Below, piece after piece: positions 41,213-53,273 of a stretch of 64,000 nt of DNA (its first letter is position 1; every line of letters begins with the position of its first letter). Source of the DNA: Deinococcus soli (ex Cha et al. 2016) (GTDB lineage Bacteria; Deinococcota; Deinococci; Deinococcales; Deinococcaceae); assembly GCF_001007995.1 (NCBI RefSeq), contig NZ_CP011389.1:992001-1056000 (forward strand). The letters are read 5' to 3'. The translations under genes and the position numbers were made by a program. The notes beneath the pieces were generated by a model. The model ran no database searches. It had not been told where the DNA came from and saw only the letters and a list, made by a program, of their open reading frames with translations.

Positions 41213-42391
41213 ATGTCGAGTTTCCTGAACCGCTTACTCAGTCCGCGCCCGAACGCTCTGGGTGTGGAGATTGGCACGAGTGCCATCAAGGTCGTGGCCC
41301 TGCGCCCCGGCTCACCGCCGTCCCTCCAGCACGCCGTGATGGTGCCCACACCCATCGGCAGCATGCGCGACGGACTGGTGGTCGAACCGCAGGCGGTCGC
41401 GACCGAACTGAAGAACCTGCTGGCCGAGCACCGCATCACGAACCGTTTCGCCGTCACCTCGGTCCCGAACCAGGTGGCGGTCACGCGCAACATCATGGTC
41501 CCGAAGATGGACCGCAAGGACCTGCAGGAGGCCATCAAGTGGGAGGCCGAACGCTACATTCCCTACCCCATCGACGACGTCAGTCTGGACTTCGACGTGC
41601 TCGATGATCCGGCCAACGTGCCGGACGACGGGCAGATGGAGGTCGTGATCGCCGCTGCGCCCACCGAGGCAGTCGCCCGGCAGGTCGAGGTGCTGCGTCT
41701 GGCGGGTCTGGAACCCAGCATCGTGGACCTGAAGTCCTTCGCGGCGCTGCGCGCCCTGCGCGGAAACCTGCTGGGCGAGCACCTCACCAAGAGCACCCTG
41801 ACCGGCAGCAACTACACCGAGGCCGGCGAGGTGGCGCTCGTCATGGAGATCGGCGCGAGCAGCTCCGTCATCAACCTCGTGCGCGGCGACCGCGTGCTGA
41901 TGGCCCGCAACATCAACGTGTCCGCCGACGACTTCACGACCGCGCTGCAAAAAGCCTTCGACCTGGACTTCAGCGCCGCCGAGGAAGTCAAGCTGGGCTA
42001 CGCGACCGCCACGACCCCCACCGAGGACGAGGAGGACCTGCTGAACTTCGACATGGCCCGCGAGCAGTACTCCCCGGCGCGCGTGTTCGAGGTCGTGCGC
42101 CCCGTGCTGGGCGACCTGATCACCGAGATCCGCCGCAGCCTGGAGTTCTACCGCGTGCAGAGCGGCGACGTGGTCATCGACCGGACGTTCCTCGCCGGAG
42201 GCGGCGCGAAACTGCGTGGTCTGGCCGCCGCGATCAGCGATGCGCTGGGCTTCCGCGTGGAGGTCGCCAGTCCCTGGCTGACCGTGCAGACCGATCAGGC
42301 GAACGTGGACACCGGGTACCTGCAGGCCAACGCGCCGGAATTCACGGTGCCGCTGGGCCTGGCGCTGCGGGGGGTGACCAGCCGTGGTTGA
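41213..42391 (+). CDS. pilM: Type IV pilus assembly protein PilM
   Basis: 392 residues, actin-like ATPase fold. Opening LGVEIGTSAIKVVAL gives phosphate loop 1; VALVMEIGASSSVINLV gives phosphate loop 2; FLAGGGAKLRGL is the adenosine motif. PilM forms the cytoplasmic ring that binds the N-terminus of PilN. First gene of pilMNO-(PilP/PilW)-pilQ, needed for pili and natural transformation in the phylum. Overlaps pilN by 8 bases. Confidence 0.95.
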   Translation: MSSFLNRLLSPRPNALGVEIGTSAIKVVALRPGSPPSLQHAVMVPTPIGSMRDGLVVEPQAVATELKNLLAEHRITNRFAVTSVPNQVAVTRNIMVPKMDRKDLQEAIKWEAERYIPYPIDDVSLDFDVLDDPANVPDDGQMEVVIAAAPTEAVARQVEVLRLAGLEPSIVDLKSFAALRALRGNLLGEHLTKSTLTGSNYTEAGEVALVMEIGASSSVINLVRGDRVLMARNINVSADDFTTALQKAFDLDFSAAEEVKLGYATATTPTEDEEDLLNFDMAREQYSPARVFEVVRPVLGDLITEIRRSLEFYRVQSGDVVIDRTFLAGGGAKLRGLAAAISDALGFRVEVASPWLTVQTDQANVDTGYLQANAPEFTVPLGLALRGVTSRG

Positions 42392-43079
42392 AGTCAACCT
42401 GCTGCCACAGCAGTACCGCAAGCAGAGCGAACCGACCCTCTGGCAACCGGCCGCGGTCGGCCTGGCGGTCCTGACCGCCCTAATCCTCGTGGGCGTCGAG
42501 GTCGCCACCGCCACGCGGGTGGGCAACCTGAAAAAGGACATCGACAGCGTGAACGGCGAGATTGCTGCCCTGACGCCCGCCGACCAGGAATTCAAGGCGC
42601 TGACGCAGGAGAAGACGCAGCTGACGCAGATCACGGCGATCGCCGGGCAGCTGCGTGACGCCAAGACGTACTGGACGAACGATCTGGCGAGCTTCACGGC
42701 GCAGCTGCCCGGTGGCAGCGGCGTGGCACTCAAGAGCATGACCATCCGCCCGCTGGACGCCGCGGCGCTGGCCACGCAGCAGCAGAGCGGTGTGTACACT
42801 GGCAAGAACGTGACCCGTGAAATTGAACTGAGCGGCTCGGCAAGCAGTCAGCAGGCGGTCGTGAACTTCCTGCGGACCTTCGAGAACAACCCGAACTTCG
42901 GCGTGAACTTCCGCAGCCTGCAGAGCGAGGGCGAGACCGGCCAGTACAGCTTCAACGCGACCGTCGGGCTCGTGAAGGGCGACGCGGCCGCACCCGCCAC
43001 GCCGGCTGACGGTACGCCCACCGCGCCGCCCGCCCCGGGCGCGCCGGTCAGCTCCGCGGAGGGTGGCCGTGTCGATTAA
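42384..43079 (+). CDS. pilN: Type IV pilus assembly protein PilN
   Basis: 231 residues. The cytoplasmic N-terminal peptide VEVNLLPQQYR is the conserved PilM-binding INLLP-type motif. A single membrane helix follows (about 22-42), then a coiled coil and ferredoxin-like periplasmic domain. C-terminal 25 residues are Ala/Pro-rich. Starts at GTG 42384. Confidence 0.93.
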   Translation: MVEVNLLPQQYRKQSEPTLWQPAAVGLAVLTALILVGVEVATATRVGNLKKDIDSVNGEIAALTPADQEFKALTQEKTQLTQITAIAGQLRDAKTYWTNDLASFTAQLPGGSGVALKSMTIRPLDAAALATQQQSGVYTGKNVTREIELSGSASSQQAVVNFLRTFENNPNFGVNFRSLQSEGETGQYSFNATVGLVKGDAAAPATPADGTPTAPPAPGAPVSSAEGGRVD

Positions 43080-43713
43080 ACTCACGCCCCGCAACCTCTT
43101 CTTCGTGGTGCTGGCCGCGTGCCTGCTGGTCGTCGCCCTGTGGTACACGCTGCGCTTCCAGGCGCGCCAGCAGGAGATCAGCCTGCTGCAGGGTGACCTG
43201 GACACCGCGCAGGCGCGCGTGGCGGTCATGCGCAGCAACGCGGCGCAACTGCCGACGCTGCGCGAGGAGGTCGCGAAACTGAAGGTGCAGCAGGACGAGT
43301 TCCTCGCCGCGCTGCCGCAGACCGCGAACTACTACCGCATCCTCGACGAGGTCCGCCTGAACGCCGCGGCTGCCGGGGCGAGCATGTCCTCGTTCAACGT
43401 CACGAATGCCACCGCCACCAACCTGCCCGGCGGCGTGCGGCCCATCAACCTGAACGTGAATGTGTCCGGCACCTTCGGGCAGCTGTTCCAGCTGCTGCGC
43501 TCGGTGGAGACCATGAGCCGCTTCACGAACGTGAACAACGTCTCGCTGCAGTTGCCGCAGGCCGACAGCTTCGACCCGTCGCTGGAAGGCACGCTGGCCC
43601 TGACCGTGTACACCTTTGACCCCGCGCAGGCCAGCGCGCCGGCCGCCGGCACGACCCCGCAGGCGCCGAACGCCGCGCCCGCCGCGCCCGCCCCGGCAGG
43701 AGGCACCCAGTGA
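43063..43713 (+). CDS. pilO: Type IV pilus assembly protein PilO
   Basis: 216 residues. One N-terminal membrane helix (LFFVVLAACLLVVALWYTL, about 10-28), coiled coil (about 30-90), then a periplasmic domain; pairs with PilN. Start is GTG 43063 (a second GTG at 43069 is possible). Overlaps pilN by 17 bases. The C-terminal 25 residues are Pro/Ala-rich. Confidence 0.92.
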   Translation: MAVSIKLTPRNLFFVVLAACLLVVALWYTLRFQARQQEISLLQGDLDTAQARVAVMRSNAAQLPTLREEVAKLKVQQDEFLAALPQTANYYRILDEVRLNAAAAGASMSSFNVTNATATNLPGGVRPINLNVNVSGTFGQLFQLLRSVETMSRFTNVNNVSLQLPQADSFDPSLEGTLALTVYTFDPAQASAPAAGTTPQAPNAAPAAPAPAGGTQ

Positions 43714-44843
43714 CGCGCGCGCCCGTCAAACTCTCCCGAGAAATGAAACTGCTGCTGGGCCTGCTGCTGCTGGTCGCCGCGATCGGCCTGTGGTACGTCC
43801 TGACCAACCGCGGCGCCGCCCCGGATGACACGGCTGTCACGCCCGGCACCACCACCGGCACGCCCGTCACGCCGGGCGACACCGTGCCTGTCACGCCGCC
43901 CGAACAGTCCGGCAGCACCGGGCAGTCCGGTCAGGGCAGCGGCGTGCAGTCCGGCGGTCAGGTGGACGTCGAGGTCATCCCGCCCTTCCCCACCGGCGAC
44001 ACGGCAAGCACCACGACCCAGCCTGAACAGACCGACACGCCGCCCACCCCGGCCGGGATCAACCCCGCCGGCACGCTGGCCGCCGTCCCCGGCAACAACC
44101 CCTTCCGCCCCCTGACCATCGAGGGCGACGGCCAGACCGCCAGCACGCCCACCACGGCGCCCAGCAGCCCGGCCAGCACGCCCAGCGCGAGCTCCCCGGT
44201 GGCCAGCGCGCCGACGGTCACGCCGATCCCCTCGACCGGCGCGGTCGGCCTGAGCCCACTGCCCAGCAGCGGCAACGACACGGGCGGCGCGCTGCCCGTC
44301 CCGACCATTCCCGTCACGGACGGCACGCCCAGCGTGACCCCCATCACCCCGGGCGGGACGGTTGCTATCGGGAACGCGCCCGTCGGCACGCCCACCGGGA
44401 CGGACATCCCCACCGGGACGAGTACCCCCGCGCCGGTCAAACCCCCGGTGGCCGGGGTCAGCGTGCCCGGCCTCACCCGCGTGCCCGCCAGCGTCACGGC
44501 GCCGCCCACGCCGGGCGCCGGCCAGGGCGGCGCGGCGACCCTGCCCACCGGCACCCCCCAGCCCGGCACGCCGCAGGTCATCAGCGAGGTCGCCAGCGGC
44601 GGCGGGGTCGTGTCGGCCACGTCGGCTCTGGACAGCTTCGTGCAGACGCAGGAACTGGCGTTCAACGCCGTGGTGCTCGGCCCGGTGAACACCGCGATCT
44701 TCCGCAGCAAGGACGGGTACGTGGTCGTCGCCGTCGGGCAGACCCTGCCGGACAGCCAGGTCACCGTGAAGGAAGTCACGGCGACCGGCGCGACCCTCAG
44801 CCTCGGCAACGACTCCAAGACCCTCGAACTGGATAAAAGGTGA
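43710..44843 (+). CDS. PilP/PilW-like inner-membrane linker of the pilus
   Basis: 377 residues, occupying the pilP position (pilW in Thermus). One N-terminal membrane helix (LLLGLLLLVAAIGLWYVL), a Pro/Thr/Gly-rich region of roughly 230 residues likely to span the periplasm, and a C-terminal folded domain (about 300-377: FNAVVLGPVNTAIFRSKDGYVVVAVGQTL) resembling the PilP HR domain that touches the secretin. Assignment rests on position and C-terminal fold. GTG start overlaps pilO (GTGA). Confidence 0.82.
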   Translation: MTRAPVKLSREMKLLLGLLLLVAAIGLWYVLTNRGAAPDDTAVTPGTTTGTPVTPGDTVPVTPPEQSGSTGQSGQGSGVQSGGQVDVEVIPPFPTGDTASTTTQPEQTDTPPTPAGINPAGTLAAVPGNNPFRPLTIEGDGQTASTPTTAPSSPASTPSASSPVASAPTVTPIPSTGAVGLSPLPSSGNDTGGALPVPTIPVTDGTPSVTPITPGGTVAIGNAPVGTPTGTDIPTGTSTPAPVKPPVAGVSVPGLTRVPASVTAPPTPGAGQGGAATLPTGTPQPGTPQVISEVASGGGVVSATSALDSFVQTQELAFNAVVLGPVNTAIFRSKDGYVVVAVGQTLPDSQVTVKEVTATGATLSLGNDSKTLELDKR

Positions 44844-44846
44844 GCC

Positions 44847-46799
<1,953 letters not shown>

Positions 46800-46813
46800 C
46801 GCACTTTCTCCCG

Positions 46814-46846
46814 GCGCGCCTCCTCCAGGGGGGCGCGCTTTGTTTG
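46814..46846 (+). terminator. Intrinsic terminator of the pil operon
   Basis: GCGCGCC (46814-46820) pairs with GGCGCGC (46832-46838), followed by TTTGTTTG. Confidence 0.8.
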
Positions 46847-46893
46847 TGCAGGGGCGGTGGGCTCCTGGGGGGCAGGCGCTACAGTCGGGGGGC

Positions 46894-48042
46894 ATGAGGT
46901 ACCTGACCGCTGGCGAATCGCACGGGCCGCAACTGACGGCCATCATCGAGGGGCTGCCCTCCCAGTTGCCGCTGGGCAAGGGGGACATTGACCCGTGGCT
47001 GCGCAGGCGTCAGGGCGGGTATGGCCGCGGGCGGCGCATGGTGATCGAGACGGACGAGGCCAAGATCCTGTCCGGGGTGCGGGCCGGGCGGACGACGGGC
47101 GCGCCGGTCACGCTGGCGATCGCCAACAAGGATCACCGGAACTGGACGGAGATCATGTCGCCCGAGCCGGGCGGTGAGCCGCGCAAGAAGGCCCTGACGG
47201 ACGCGCGGCCCGGGCACGCGGACCTGACGGGCGGCGTGAAGTACCGGCACAAGGACCTGCGGGACGTGCTGGAGCGCGCCTCGGCGCGGGAGACGGCGGC
47301 GCGCGTGGCGGTGGGGAGCATCGCGCTGAAGCTGCTGTCGGAGCTAGGCGTGGAGGGCGCGAACTATGTGTCGAGCCTCGCGGGGATCGAGACGCGGGTG
47401 CCGTTCAGCTGGGACGCGCTGGAAGCCATCGAGAACAGTGACCTGAGGACCCCGGATGAGGACGCGGCCGCGCAGATGCGGGAGCGGATCGATCAGGCGA
47501 AGAAGGACGGGGACACGCTGGGCGGCATCCTGGAGGTGCGCTTCAGGGGGCTGCCGGTGGGGCTGGGTTCGTTCGTGCACCACGACCGCAAGCTGGACGG
47601 GAAGATCGCGCAGGCGGCCCTGAGCGTGCAGGCGATGAAAGGCGTGGAGATCGGCCGCGCGTTCGAGAACGCCACGGCGCCGGGCAGCCGCGTGCATGAC
47701 GCCGTGTACTACCGGGGCGGCACGTACGCGCGGGACACGAACGGCGCGGGGGGCCTGGAGGCCGGGATGACGAACGGCGAGGAGCTGATCGTGCGGGTCG
47801 CCATGAAGCCGATCGCCACGCTGATGAAGCCGCTGCCGACCGTGAACGTGGTGACGCACGAGGCGTCCGACGCGGCCCGTGAGCGCAGCGACACCACGGC
47901 GGTCCCGGCGGCGGGCGTGATCCTGCAGTGTGTTATCGGCTGGGTGCTGGCCGAGGCGATGCTGGAGAAGTTCGGTGGGGACACCCTGCCGGAGTTGCAG
48001 GAGCGCGTGGCGGCGGCCCGGGCCTTCGCGCAGTCGTACTGA
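46894..48042 (+). CDS. aroC: Chorismate synthase
   Basis: 382 residues. Signatures GESHGPQL near the N-terminus, RPGHADL, and RASARET are present. Uses reduced FMN to convert EPSP to chorismate. TACAGT lies 8 bases before ATG 46894, indicating its own leaderless promoter after the pil terminator. First of four aro genes. Confidence 0.96.
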   Translation: MRYLTAGESHGPQLTAIIEGLPSQLPLGKGDIDPWLRRRQGGYGRGRRMVIETDEAKILSGVRAGRTTGAPVTLAIANKDHRNWTEIMSPEPGGEPRKKALTDARPGHADLTGGVKYRHKDLRDVLERASARETAARVAVGSIALKLLSELGVEGANYVSSLAGIETRVPFSWDALEAIENSDLRTPDEDAAAQMRERIDQAKKDGDTLGGILEVRFRGLPVGLGSFVHHDRKLDGKIAQAALSVQAMKGVEIGRAFENATAPGSRVHDAVYYRGGTYARDTNGAGGLEAGMTNGEELIVRVAMKPIATLMKPLPTVNVVTHEASDAARERSDTTAVPAAGVILQCVIGWVLAEAMLEKFGGDTLPELQERVAAARAFAQSY

Positions 48043-48186
48043 GCGCATGCTGAACGACACCGAGGGCGGGGTCCGCCACCTGCGGGGGTTCCGGGCCGGG
48101 CTGGAGGCCGGGCTGACGGCGCACCTGCGCGACGTTCCTGAAGAGCCGATCGGGGGACGCGTCACGCCGCGTCCGGAGGATTCCCG

Positions 48187-48192
48187 TACACT
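48187..48192 (+). promoter_or_regulatory. -10 element for aroK
   Basis: TACACT, 7 bases before ATG 48200. It supports this start over an in-frame ATG at 48047. Confidence 0.65.
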
Positions 48193-48199
48193 GTCCCCC

Positions 48200-48811
48200 A
48201 TGTTCAGTTCGGGCCTCATTGAGCGTCCGGTGTCGTGGGTGGCGCTGGCGGGCTTCATGGGCACCGGCAAGAGCCGGATCGGCTGGGAACTGTCGCGGGC
48301 GCTGGCGCTGCATTTCGTGGATACCGACAAGCTGATCACGCGCGTGGTCGGCAAGAGCATCCCCGAGGTGTTCGCGCAGGAGGGCGAGGGGTACTTCCGC
48401 GCCTGCGAGCACGAGGTCGTGGGCCGCGTGACCCGGCTGGAGCACGCCGTGATCAGCCTGGGCGGCGGAACGTTCATCCAGGAGGAGAACCGCCGCTGCC
48501 TGCTGGAACGCGGGCCGGTGGTGGTGCTGTGGGCGACGCCGGAGACGATCTACCAGCGCACGAAGCACAGTGACCGCCCCCTGCTGCGCACCGAGGACCC
48601 CCTCGAGCGCATCCGCACGTTGATGGACGAGCGCGCCCCGGTGTACCAGCAGGGCACCATCCACGTGCACAGCGACGGGCGGCCCAGCGAGGAGATCGTC
48701 GAGGAGATCATCGACCGGCTTTGGTCGTGGGCGGACGCACAGCACGCCTGGGCGCTGGACCACGCGGCGCCCGACCACACGCCGGGCGGGGAGTCGCGTG
48801 CGTCGGATTGA
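48200..48811 (+). CDS. aroK: Shikimate kinase
   Basis: 203 residues, normal size. Walker A GFMGTGKS; shikimate-binding DTD; LSLGGG motif seen as SLGGGTF; LID with Arg. Phosphorylates shikimate with ATP. An N-terminal extension of 51 residues from ATG 48047 is possible, but it has no family counterpart and would swallow the -10. Overlaps aroB by 14 bases. Confidence 0.94.
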   Translation: MFSSGLIERPVSWVALAGFMGTGKSRIGWELSRALALHFVDTDKLITRVVGKSIPEVFAQEGEGYFRACEHEVVGRVTRLEHAVISLGGGTFIQEENRRCLLERGPVVVLWATPETIYQRTKHSDRPLLRTEDPLERIRTLMDERAPVYQQGTIHVHSDGRPSEEIVEEIIDRLWSWADAQHAWALDHAAPDHTPGGESRASD

Positions 48812-49853
48812 GGTCGGCGGCGCGCAATCGTACGCGGTGGAGGTCGGCGCGGGCCTGCTGGACACGCTGAGGGTCCCCGAGCGGCACGTCGCCCTGATTC
48901 ACCCGACCGACCTGCCCGCCGGGTTCGTGACGCGGGTGCAGAAGGCGTTGCAGCCCGCCGTGACGATTCCCGTGCCGGCTCGTGACGACTGCAAGACGCT
49001 GGAGGTCCTCTCGGGCGTCCTGTCGCGGCTGGCGGGCGCGAACATTCCGCGCGACGGCGCGGTCGTGGGACTGGGGGGCGGCGCGGCGACCGATCTGGCG
49101 GGCTTCGCGGCGGCCAGTTACCTGCGCGGCGTGGCGTTCTACACGCTGCCGACCACGCTGCTGGGCATGGTGGACGCGGCGGTGGGCGGCAAGACCGGCG
49201 TGAACCTCCCCGAGGGGAAGAACCTGGTGGGGGCGTTCTGGCCGCCGCGCGCCGTGTGGTGCGACACCGATACCCTGGGCACCCTGCCCGGCGCGGTGTT
49301 CCGCGAGGGGGCCGCCGAGGCGTTCAAGCACGGCCTGATCAGCGACCCCACCCTGCTGGACCGCGTGCTGTCCCCGGACTTCCGGCCCGGCGGCGCGCTG
49401 CTGGAGGGCACGCTGGCCGATGCGATCGACGTGAAGGCGGGCGTCGTCACCCGTGACCTGACCGAGCGCGGCGAGCGGGCGTTCCTGAACTTCGGGCACA
49501 CGCTGGCGCACGCGCTGGAGGCCGTCACGCACCACGGCGTGCCCCACGGCGACGCCGTCGGGTACGGCATGCACTACGCAGCGCGGCTGTCCCGCGCGCT
49601 GGGCGGCGCGGACCTGACCGGGCACACCCGCGCGTTCCTGACGTGGCAGCAGCCGGCGCCCCTGCCCCCCGTGAGCTTCGAGGACGCCCTGACCTTCATG
49701 GCCCGCGACAAGAAGGCCGACGCGGACGGCGTGCGCTTCGTGCTCCTGCGCGACCTCGCTCAGCCCTACCTGACGCGCGTCCCGGAAGACGTGCTGCGAG
49801 AAGAATTCAGCGGCTGGCAGCAGGATCTGCACGACCTCAACCTGCTGACCTGA
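48798..49853 (+). CDS. aroB: 3-dehydroquinate synthase
   Basis: 351 residues. NAD-binding [13 protein letters not shown] and [19 protein letters not shown], metal ligands in EAFKHG and [11 protein letters not shown]. Converts DAHP to 3-dehydroquinate. GTG start inside the end of aroK implies coupling. Confidence 0.95.
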   Translation: MRRIEVGGAQSYAVEVGAGLLDTLRVPERHVALIHPTDLPAGFVTRVQKALQPAVTIPVPARDDCKTLEVLSGVLSRLAGANIPRDGAVVGLGGGAATDLAGFAAASYLRGVAFYTLPTTLLGMVDAAVGGKTGVNLPEGKNLVGAFWPPRAVWCDTDTLGTLPGAVFREGAAEAFKHGLISDPTLLDRVLSPDFRPGGALLEGTLADAIDVKAGVVTRDLTERGERAFLNFGHTLAHALEAVTHHGVPHGDAVGYGMHYAARLSRALGGADLTGHTRAFLTWQQPAPLPPVSFEDALTFMARDKKADADGVRFVLLRDLAQPYLTRVPEDVLREEFSGWQQDLHDLNLLT

Positions 49854-49921
49854 GCATCCCTTTCCATGCGGGCTGCACAATCCGCCCCTGGCCCACACGC
49901 CGGGGGCGGTACGCTGCGGGC

Positions 49922-50353
49922 ATGCTGCTCGTGCTGAACGGCCCCAACCTCAACCGACTCGGCCTGCGGGAACCCGGCGTGTACGGCTCCCAGACCCTCG
50001 AAGACCTGGAACGTCAGTGCGACGCCTGGGGCGCGGAACTCGGGCAGGCCGTCACCTGCCGCCAGAGCAACTACGAGGGCCAGCTCATCGAATGGATCCA
50101 CGAGGCCGAGGAGCACGGCTTCACCGGCATCGTCCTGAACCCCGGCGCGCTGACGCACTACTCGTACGCGCTGCGCGACGCGATTGCCGGGCAGCGCGTC
50201 CCGGTGATCGAGGTGCACATCAGCAACGTGGACGCCCGCGAGGAATTCCGCCACAAAAGCGTCACGGCCGCTGTGTGCCGCGGCAAGATCAGCGGGCTGG
50301 GCTTCCTGGGCTACCGCCTGGGCCTGGAGGCGCTGGTCGAGAGTCAGGAATGA
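49922..50353 (+). CDS. aroQ: 3-dehydroquinate dehydratase, type II
   Basis: 143 residues. Type II hallmarks: LVLNGPNLNRLG, catalytic Tyr/Arg region SNYEGQLIEWIHEA, HYSYALRDA and VIEVHISN. TACGCT 6 bases before ATG 49922 gives a leaderless start. Dodecameric in characterised members. Overlaps the esterase by 4 bases (ATGA). Confidence 0.95.
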   Translation: MLLVLNGPNLNRLGLREPGVYGSQTLEDLERQCDAWGAELGQAVTCRQSNYEGQLIEWIHEAEEHGFTGIVLNPGALTHYSYALRDAIAGQRVPVIEVHISNVDAREEFRHKSVTAAVCRGKISGLGFLGYRLGLEALVESQE

Positions 50354-51168
50354 GCGACTGGCACCCCTACCGGCCGCTGGCAGACAGCACCGTCACCGGG
50401 GACCTCTGGCAGCTGGACGGCGTGGGCGACGCGCAGCACGCGCCCCGGCCGGTGCTGGTGTGGCTCCCCCCCTCGTACCACGCGGACAGCGGGCGGAGGT
50501 ACCCGGTCGTGTACTTCCACGACGGGCAGAACGTGTTCGACGCGGCCACCAGTTACAGCGGCGAGTGGGGCGCGGACGAGACCCTGACCGCGCTGGCCGC
50601 GCAGGGCATCGAGGCCATCGCGGTCGGCATTCCCAACGGTGGAGACCGCCGCTTCCACGAGTACAGCCCGGTCGAGTACCACGACTACCCGCAGGGCGGC
50701 GGGGGCGGCGCGGACGCCTACGTGGCGTTCCTGACGGACACGGTGAAACCAGCGGTAGACGCGGCGTTCCGCACGCGGCCCGGCGCGGACGACACGGTCG
50801 TGATCGGCTCCAGCATGGGCGGCGTGATCAGCCTGCACGCCTGGCTGACCCGCCCGGGCGTGTTCGGGCACGCCGGGATCATGAGCCCCGCCTTCTGGAC
50901 GAACGCGGGCTTCTCGCTGCGGCAGGCTCAGGAGGCTCCCCTCCCGGCCGGGCGCGTGTGGGTGGATATCGGCGGGCAGGAAAGCCCGGAATTCCCCGAC
51001 CGGATGCGCGCCTACTGGCATGAGGCCCACGCCTTCGTGGACACCCTGAGTGCCCGGGGTCTGGGCGAGAGGCTGCGCTTCCAGGCCGACCCGGCCGCCC
51101 CGCACCACGAGAGTGCCTGGGCGGCCCGGCTGCCCGCCGCGCTGCGCTTCCTGCTGACTGGCCTGTAG
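50350..51168 (+). CDS. Esterase/lipase-like alpha/beta hydrolase (Fes/IroE-type)
   Basis: 272 residues. PVVYFHDGQNVFD is the oxyanion-hole strand of the putative esterase (D-type) family; nucleophile elbow GSSMGG; Asp and His in DIGGQE and HHESAWA. Hydrolyses an ester of unknown identity; related enzymes act on enterobactin or feruloyl esters. Coupled to aroQ by ATGA overlap, though a metabolic link is not obvious. Confidence 0.87.
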   Translation: MSDWHPYRPLADSTVTGDLWQLDGVGDAQHAPRPVLVWLPPSYHADSGRRYPVVYFHDGQNVFDAATSYSGEWGADETLTALAAQGIEAIAVGIPNGGDRRFHEYSPVEYHDYPQGGGGGADAYVAFLTDTVKPAVDAAFRTRPGADDTVVIGSSMGGVISLHAWLTRPGVFGHAGIMSPAFWTNAGFSLRQAQEAPLPAGRVWVDIGGQESPEFPDRMRAYWHEAHAFVDTLSARGLGERLRFQADPAAPHHESAWAARLPAALRFLLTGL

Positions 51169-51179
51169 TTCCACACGAC

Positions 51180-51208
51180 TTGCCCCGCCTGCGCTCATCT
51201 GGTACCCT
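51180..51208 (+). promoter_or_regulatory. Promoter of rplM-rpsI
   Basis: TTGCCC (51180-51185), 17-base spacer, TACCCT (51203-51208). Confidence 0.72.
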
Positions 51209-51214
51209 TGCGTT

Positions 51215-51333
51215 TAGTGTCTCGCGCTTGGTAGGGCCGAGATGACCGGGAGGCACCCGGACACACCAGCAGCCCTCTCCCCCGTCGGCCTGGACCGTGT
51301 CGCAGCCAAATCCCCCAACTTCGGAGTTTCACG
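51215..51333 (+). promoter_or_regulatory. 119-nt leader of the rplM-rpsI operon
   Basis: Unusually long for this genome. Contains CCGGG-AGGCA-CCCGG and other short stems. Ribosomal-protein leaders for L13 are known in other bacteria, but this one was not matched to any family. Confidence 0.5.
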
Positions 51334-52160
<827 letters not shown>

Positions 52161-52168
52161 TCCCCGCG

Positions 52169-52207
52169 AAAAAAGCCCCCCGCACCTTCGGATGCGGGGG
52201 CTTTTTT
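52169..52207. terminator. Strong bidirectional terminator
   Basis: AAAAAAGCCCCC...GCA pairs with TGCGGGGGCTTTTTT around CCTTCGGA. T-tracts on both strands serve rpsI (plus) and trpD (minus). Confidence 0.92.
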
Positions 52208-52276
52208 GTTGATGGTCGATGGTTGATAGAGGATGGATTGCTCTCCTCTATCAACCATCAACTGTCTTCCATCAAC
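52208..52276. repeat. Nested inverted repeat at the end of trpD
   Basis: Inner 16-base perfect arms GATGGTTGATAGAGGA (52218-52233) / complement (52244-52259) and outer 8-base arms GTTGATGG (52208-52215) / CCATCAAC (52269-52276). The GATGG-TTGAT unit recurs, with a similar GTGATGGGTGATGG after purH (20824-20837). The outer arm includes the trpD stop codon. Confidence 0.65.
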
Positions 52277-53273
52277 GCCGCGTGTGCGCGGCGTAGCGTT
52301 CCAGGATGTCCCACCCCTGCCCGCCGTGCATGACGGCGCGGGCCTGTTCGACGCCCTCGCGGATGCTCGCGGCGCGGCCCGCGGTGCGCAGGGCCGCTCC
52401 GGCGTTCAGCGCGACGATGTCCCGCTGGGCCGGGGTGCCGCCGCCGGTGAGGAGGGCGCGGGTGATCTCGGCATTCTCGGCGGGACTGCCGCCCACGATC
52501 GCCTCGCGCGGGTGCAGGCTCACGCCGGCCTCCTCGGGGTGAATGGTGCGGTCGATGATCTCGCCGTCGCGCAGGCCAGAGACGGTGTTCACGCCGCTGA
52601 CCGTGAATTCGTCCAGGCCGCTACCGTTCACGACGGTCGCGCCGCGAGCACCGAGCAGGCGCAGCACTTCCGCCAGCGTGCGGGTCAGTTCCGGCTTGAA
52701 CACGCCCACGATAAGGTGCGTGGCGCCTGCGGGGTTGCTCAGGGGGCCCAGGATGTTGAACACGGTACGCGCCGCCAGTTCCGAGCGGACCGGCGCGGCG
52801 TGCCGCAGCGCCGGGTGGTAGTTGCGGGCGAACATGAAGCCGATCCCGAGGGTGTTCACGGCGTCCGCGACGACGTCTGGCGTGGCGTCCAGGTTCACGC
52901 CCAGCGCTTCGAGCACGTCGGCGCTCCCGGCGCGGCTGCTCGCGGCGCGGTTGCCGTGCTTCGCGACAGGTACGCCCGCGCCCGCCACCACGAACGCCGT
53001 CGTGGTGCTGATGTTGAAGGTGTGCGCGCCGTCCCCGCCAGTGCCGACCACGTCCAGCAGCACCTCGCGCGGCTGCACGTTCACGCGCACCGCGTGCTCC
53101 CGCATGGCCTGCGCGAAACCCGCGATCTCCTCGGGCGTCTCGCCGCGCACCCGCAGGGCAGCCAGGGCCGCAGCCAGCCGCACGCCACTCAGTTCACCCT
53201 CCATCACCTCGCGCATGAAGGTCGCGGCCTCCGCCTGAGAGAGGCGCTCCCCGTTCATCAGTCTCGCGTGCAT
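52272..53273 (-). CDS. trpD: Anthranilate phosphoribosyltransferase
   Basis: 333 residues. PRPP-binding GTGGDGAHTFNIST and KHGNRAASSRAGSADVLE. Second step of tryptophan synthesis. ATG 53273 overlaps the trpG stop (ATGA). Last gene of trpEGD; no trpC/F/B/A follows. Confidence 0.95.
   Translation of the reverse strand: MHARLMNGERLSQAEAATFMREVMEGELSGVRLAAALAALRVRGETPEEIAGFAQAMREHAVRVNVQPREVLLDVVGTGGDGAHTFNISTTTAFVVAGAGVPVAKHGNRAASSRAGSADVLEALGVNLDATPDVVADAVNTLGIGFMFARNYHPALRHAAPVRSELAARTVFNILGPLSNPAGATHLIVGVFKPELTRTLAEVLRLLGARGATVVNGSGLDEFTVSGVNTVSGLRDGEIIDRTIHPEEAGVSLHPREAIVGGSPAENAEITRALLTGGGTPAQRDIVALNAGAALRTAGRAASIREGVEQARAVMHGGQGWDILERYAAHTRR

Noticed and set aside
48047..48199. N-terminal extension of AroK
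   Set aside because: No family counterpart, and a TACACT -10 lies 7 bases before ATG 48200.
52208..52276. Nested repeat as the intrinsic terminator of trpD
   Set aside because: It is followed by A residues, not U, on the minus strand; the adjacent 52169-52207 hairpin has T-tracts in both directions and is a better terminator.
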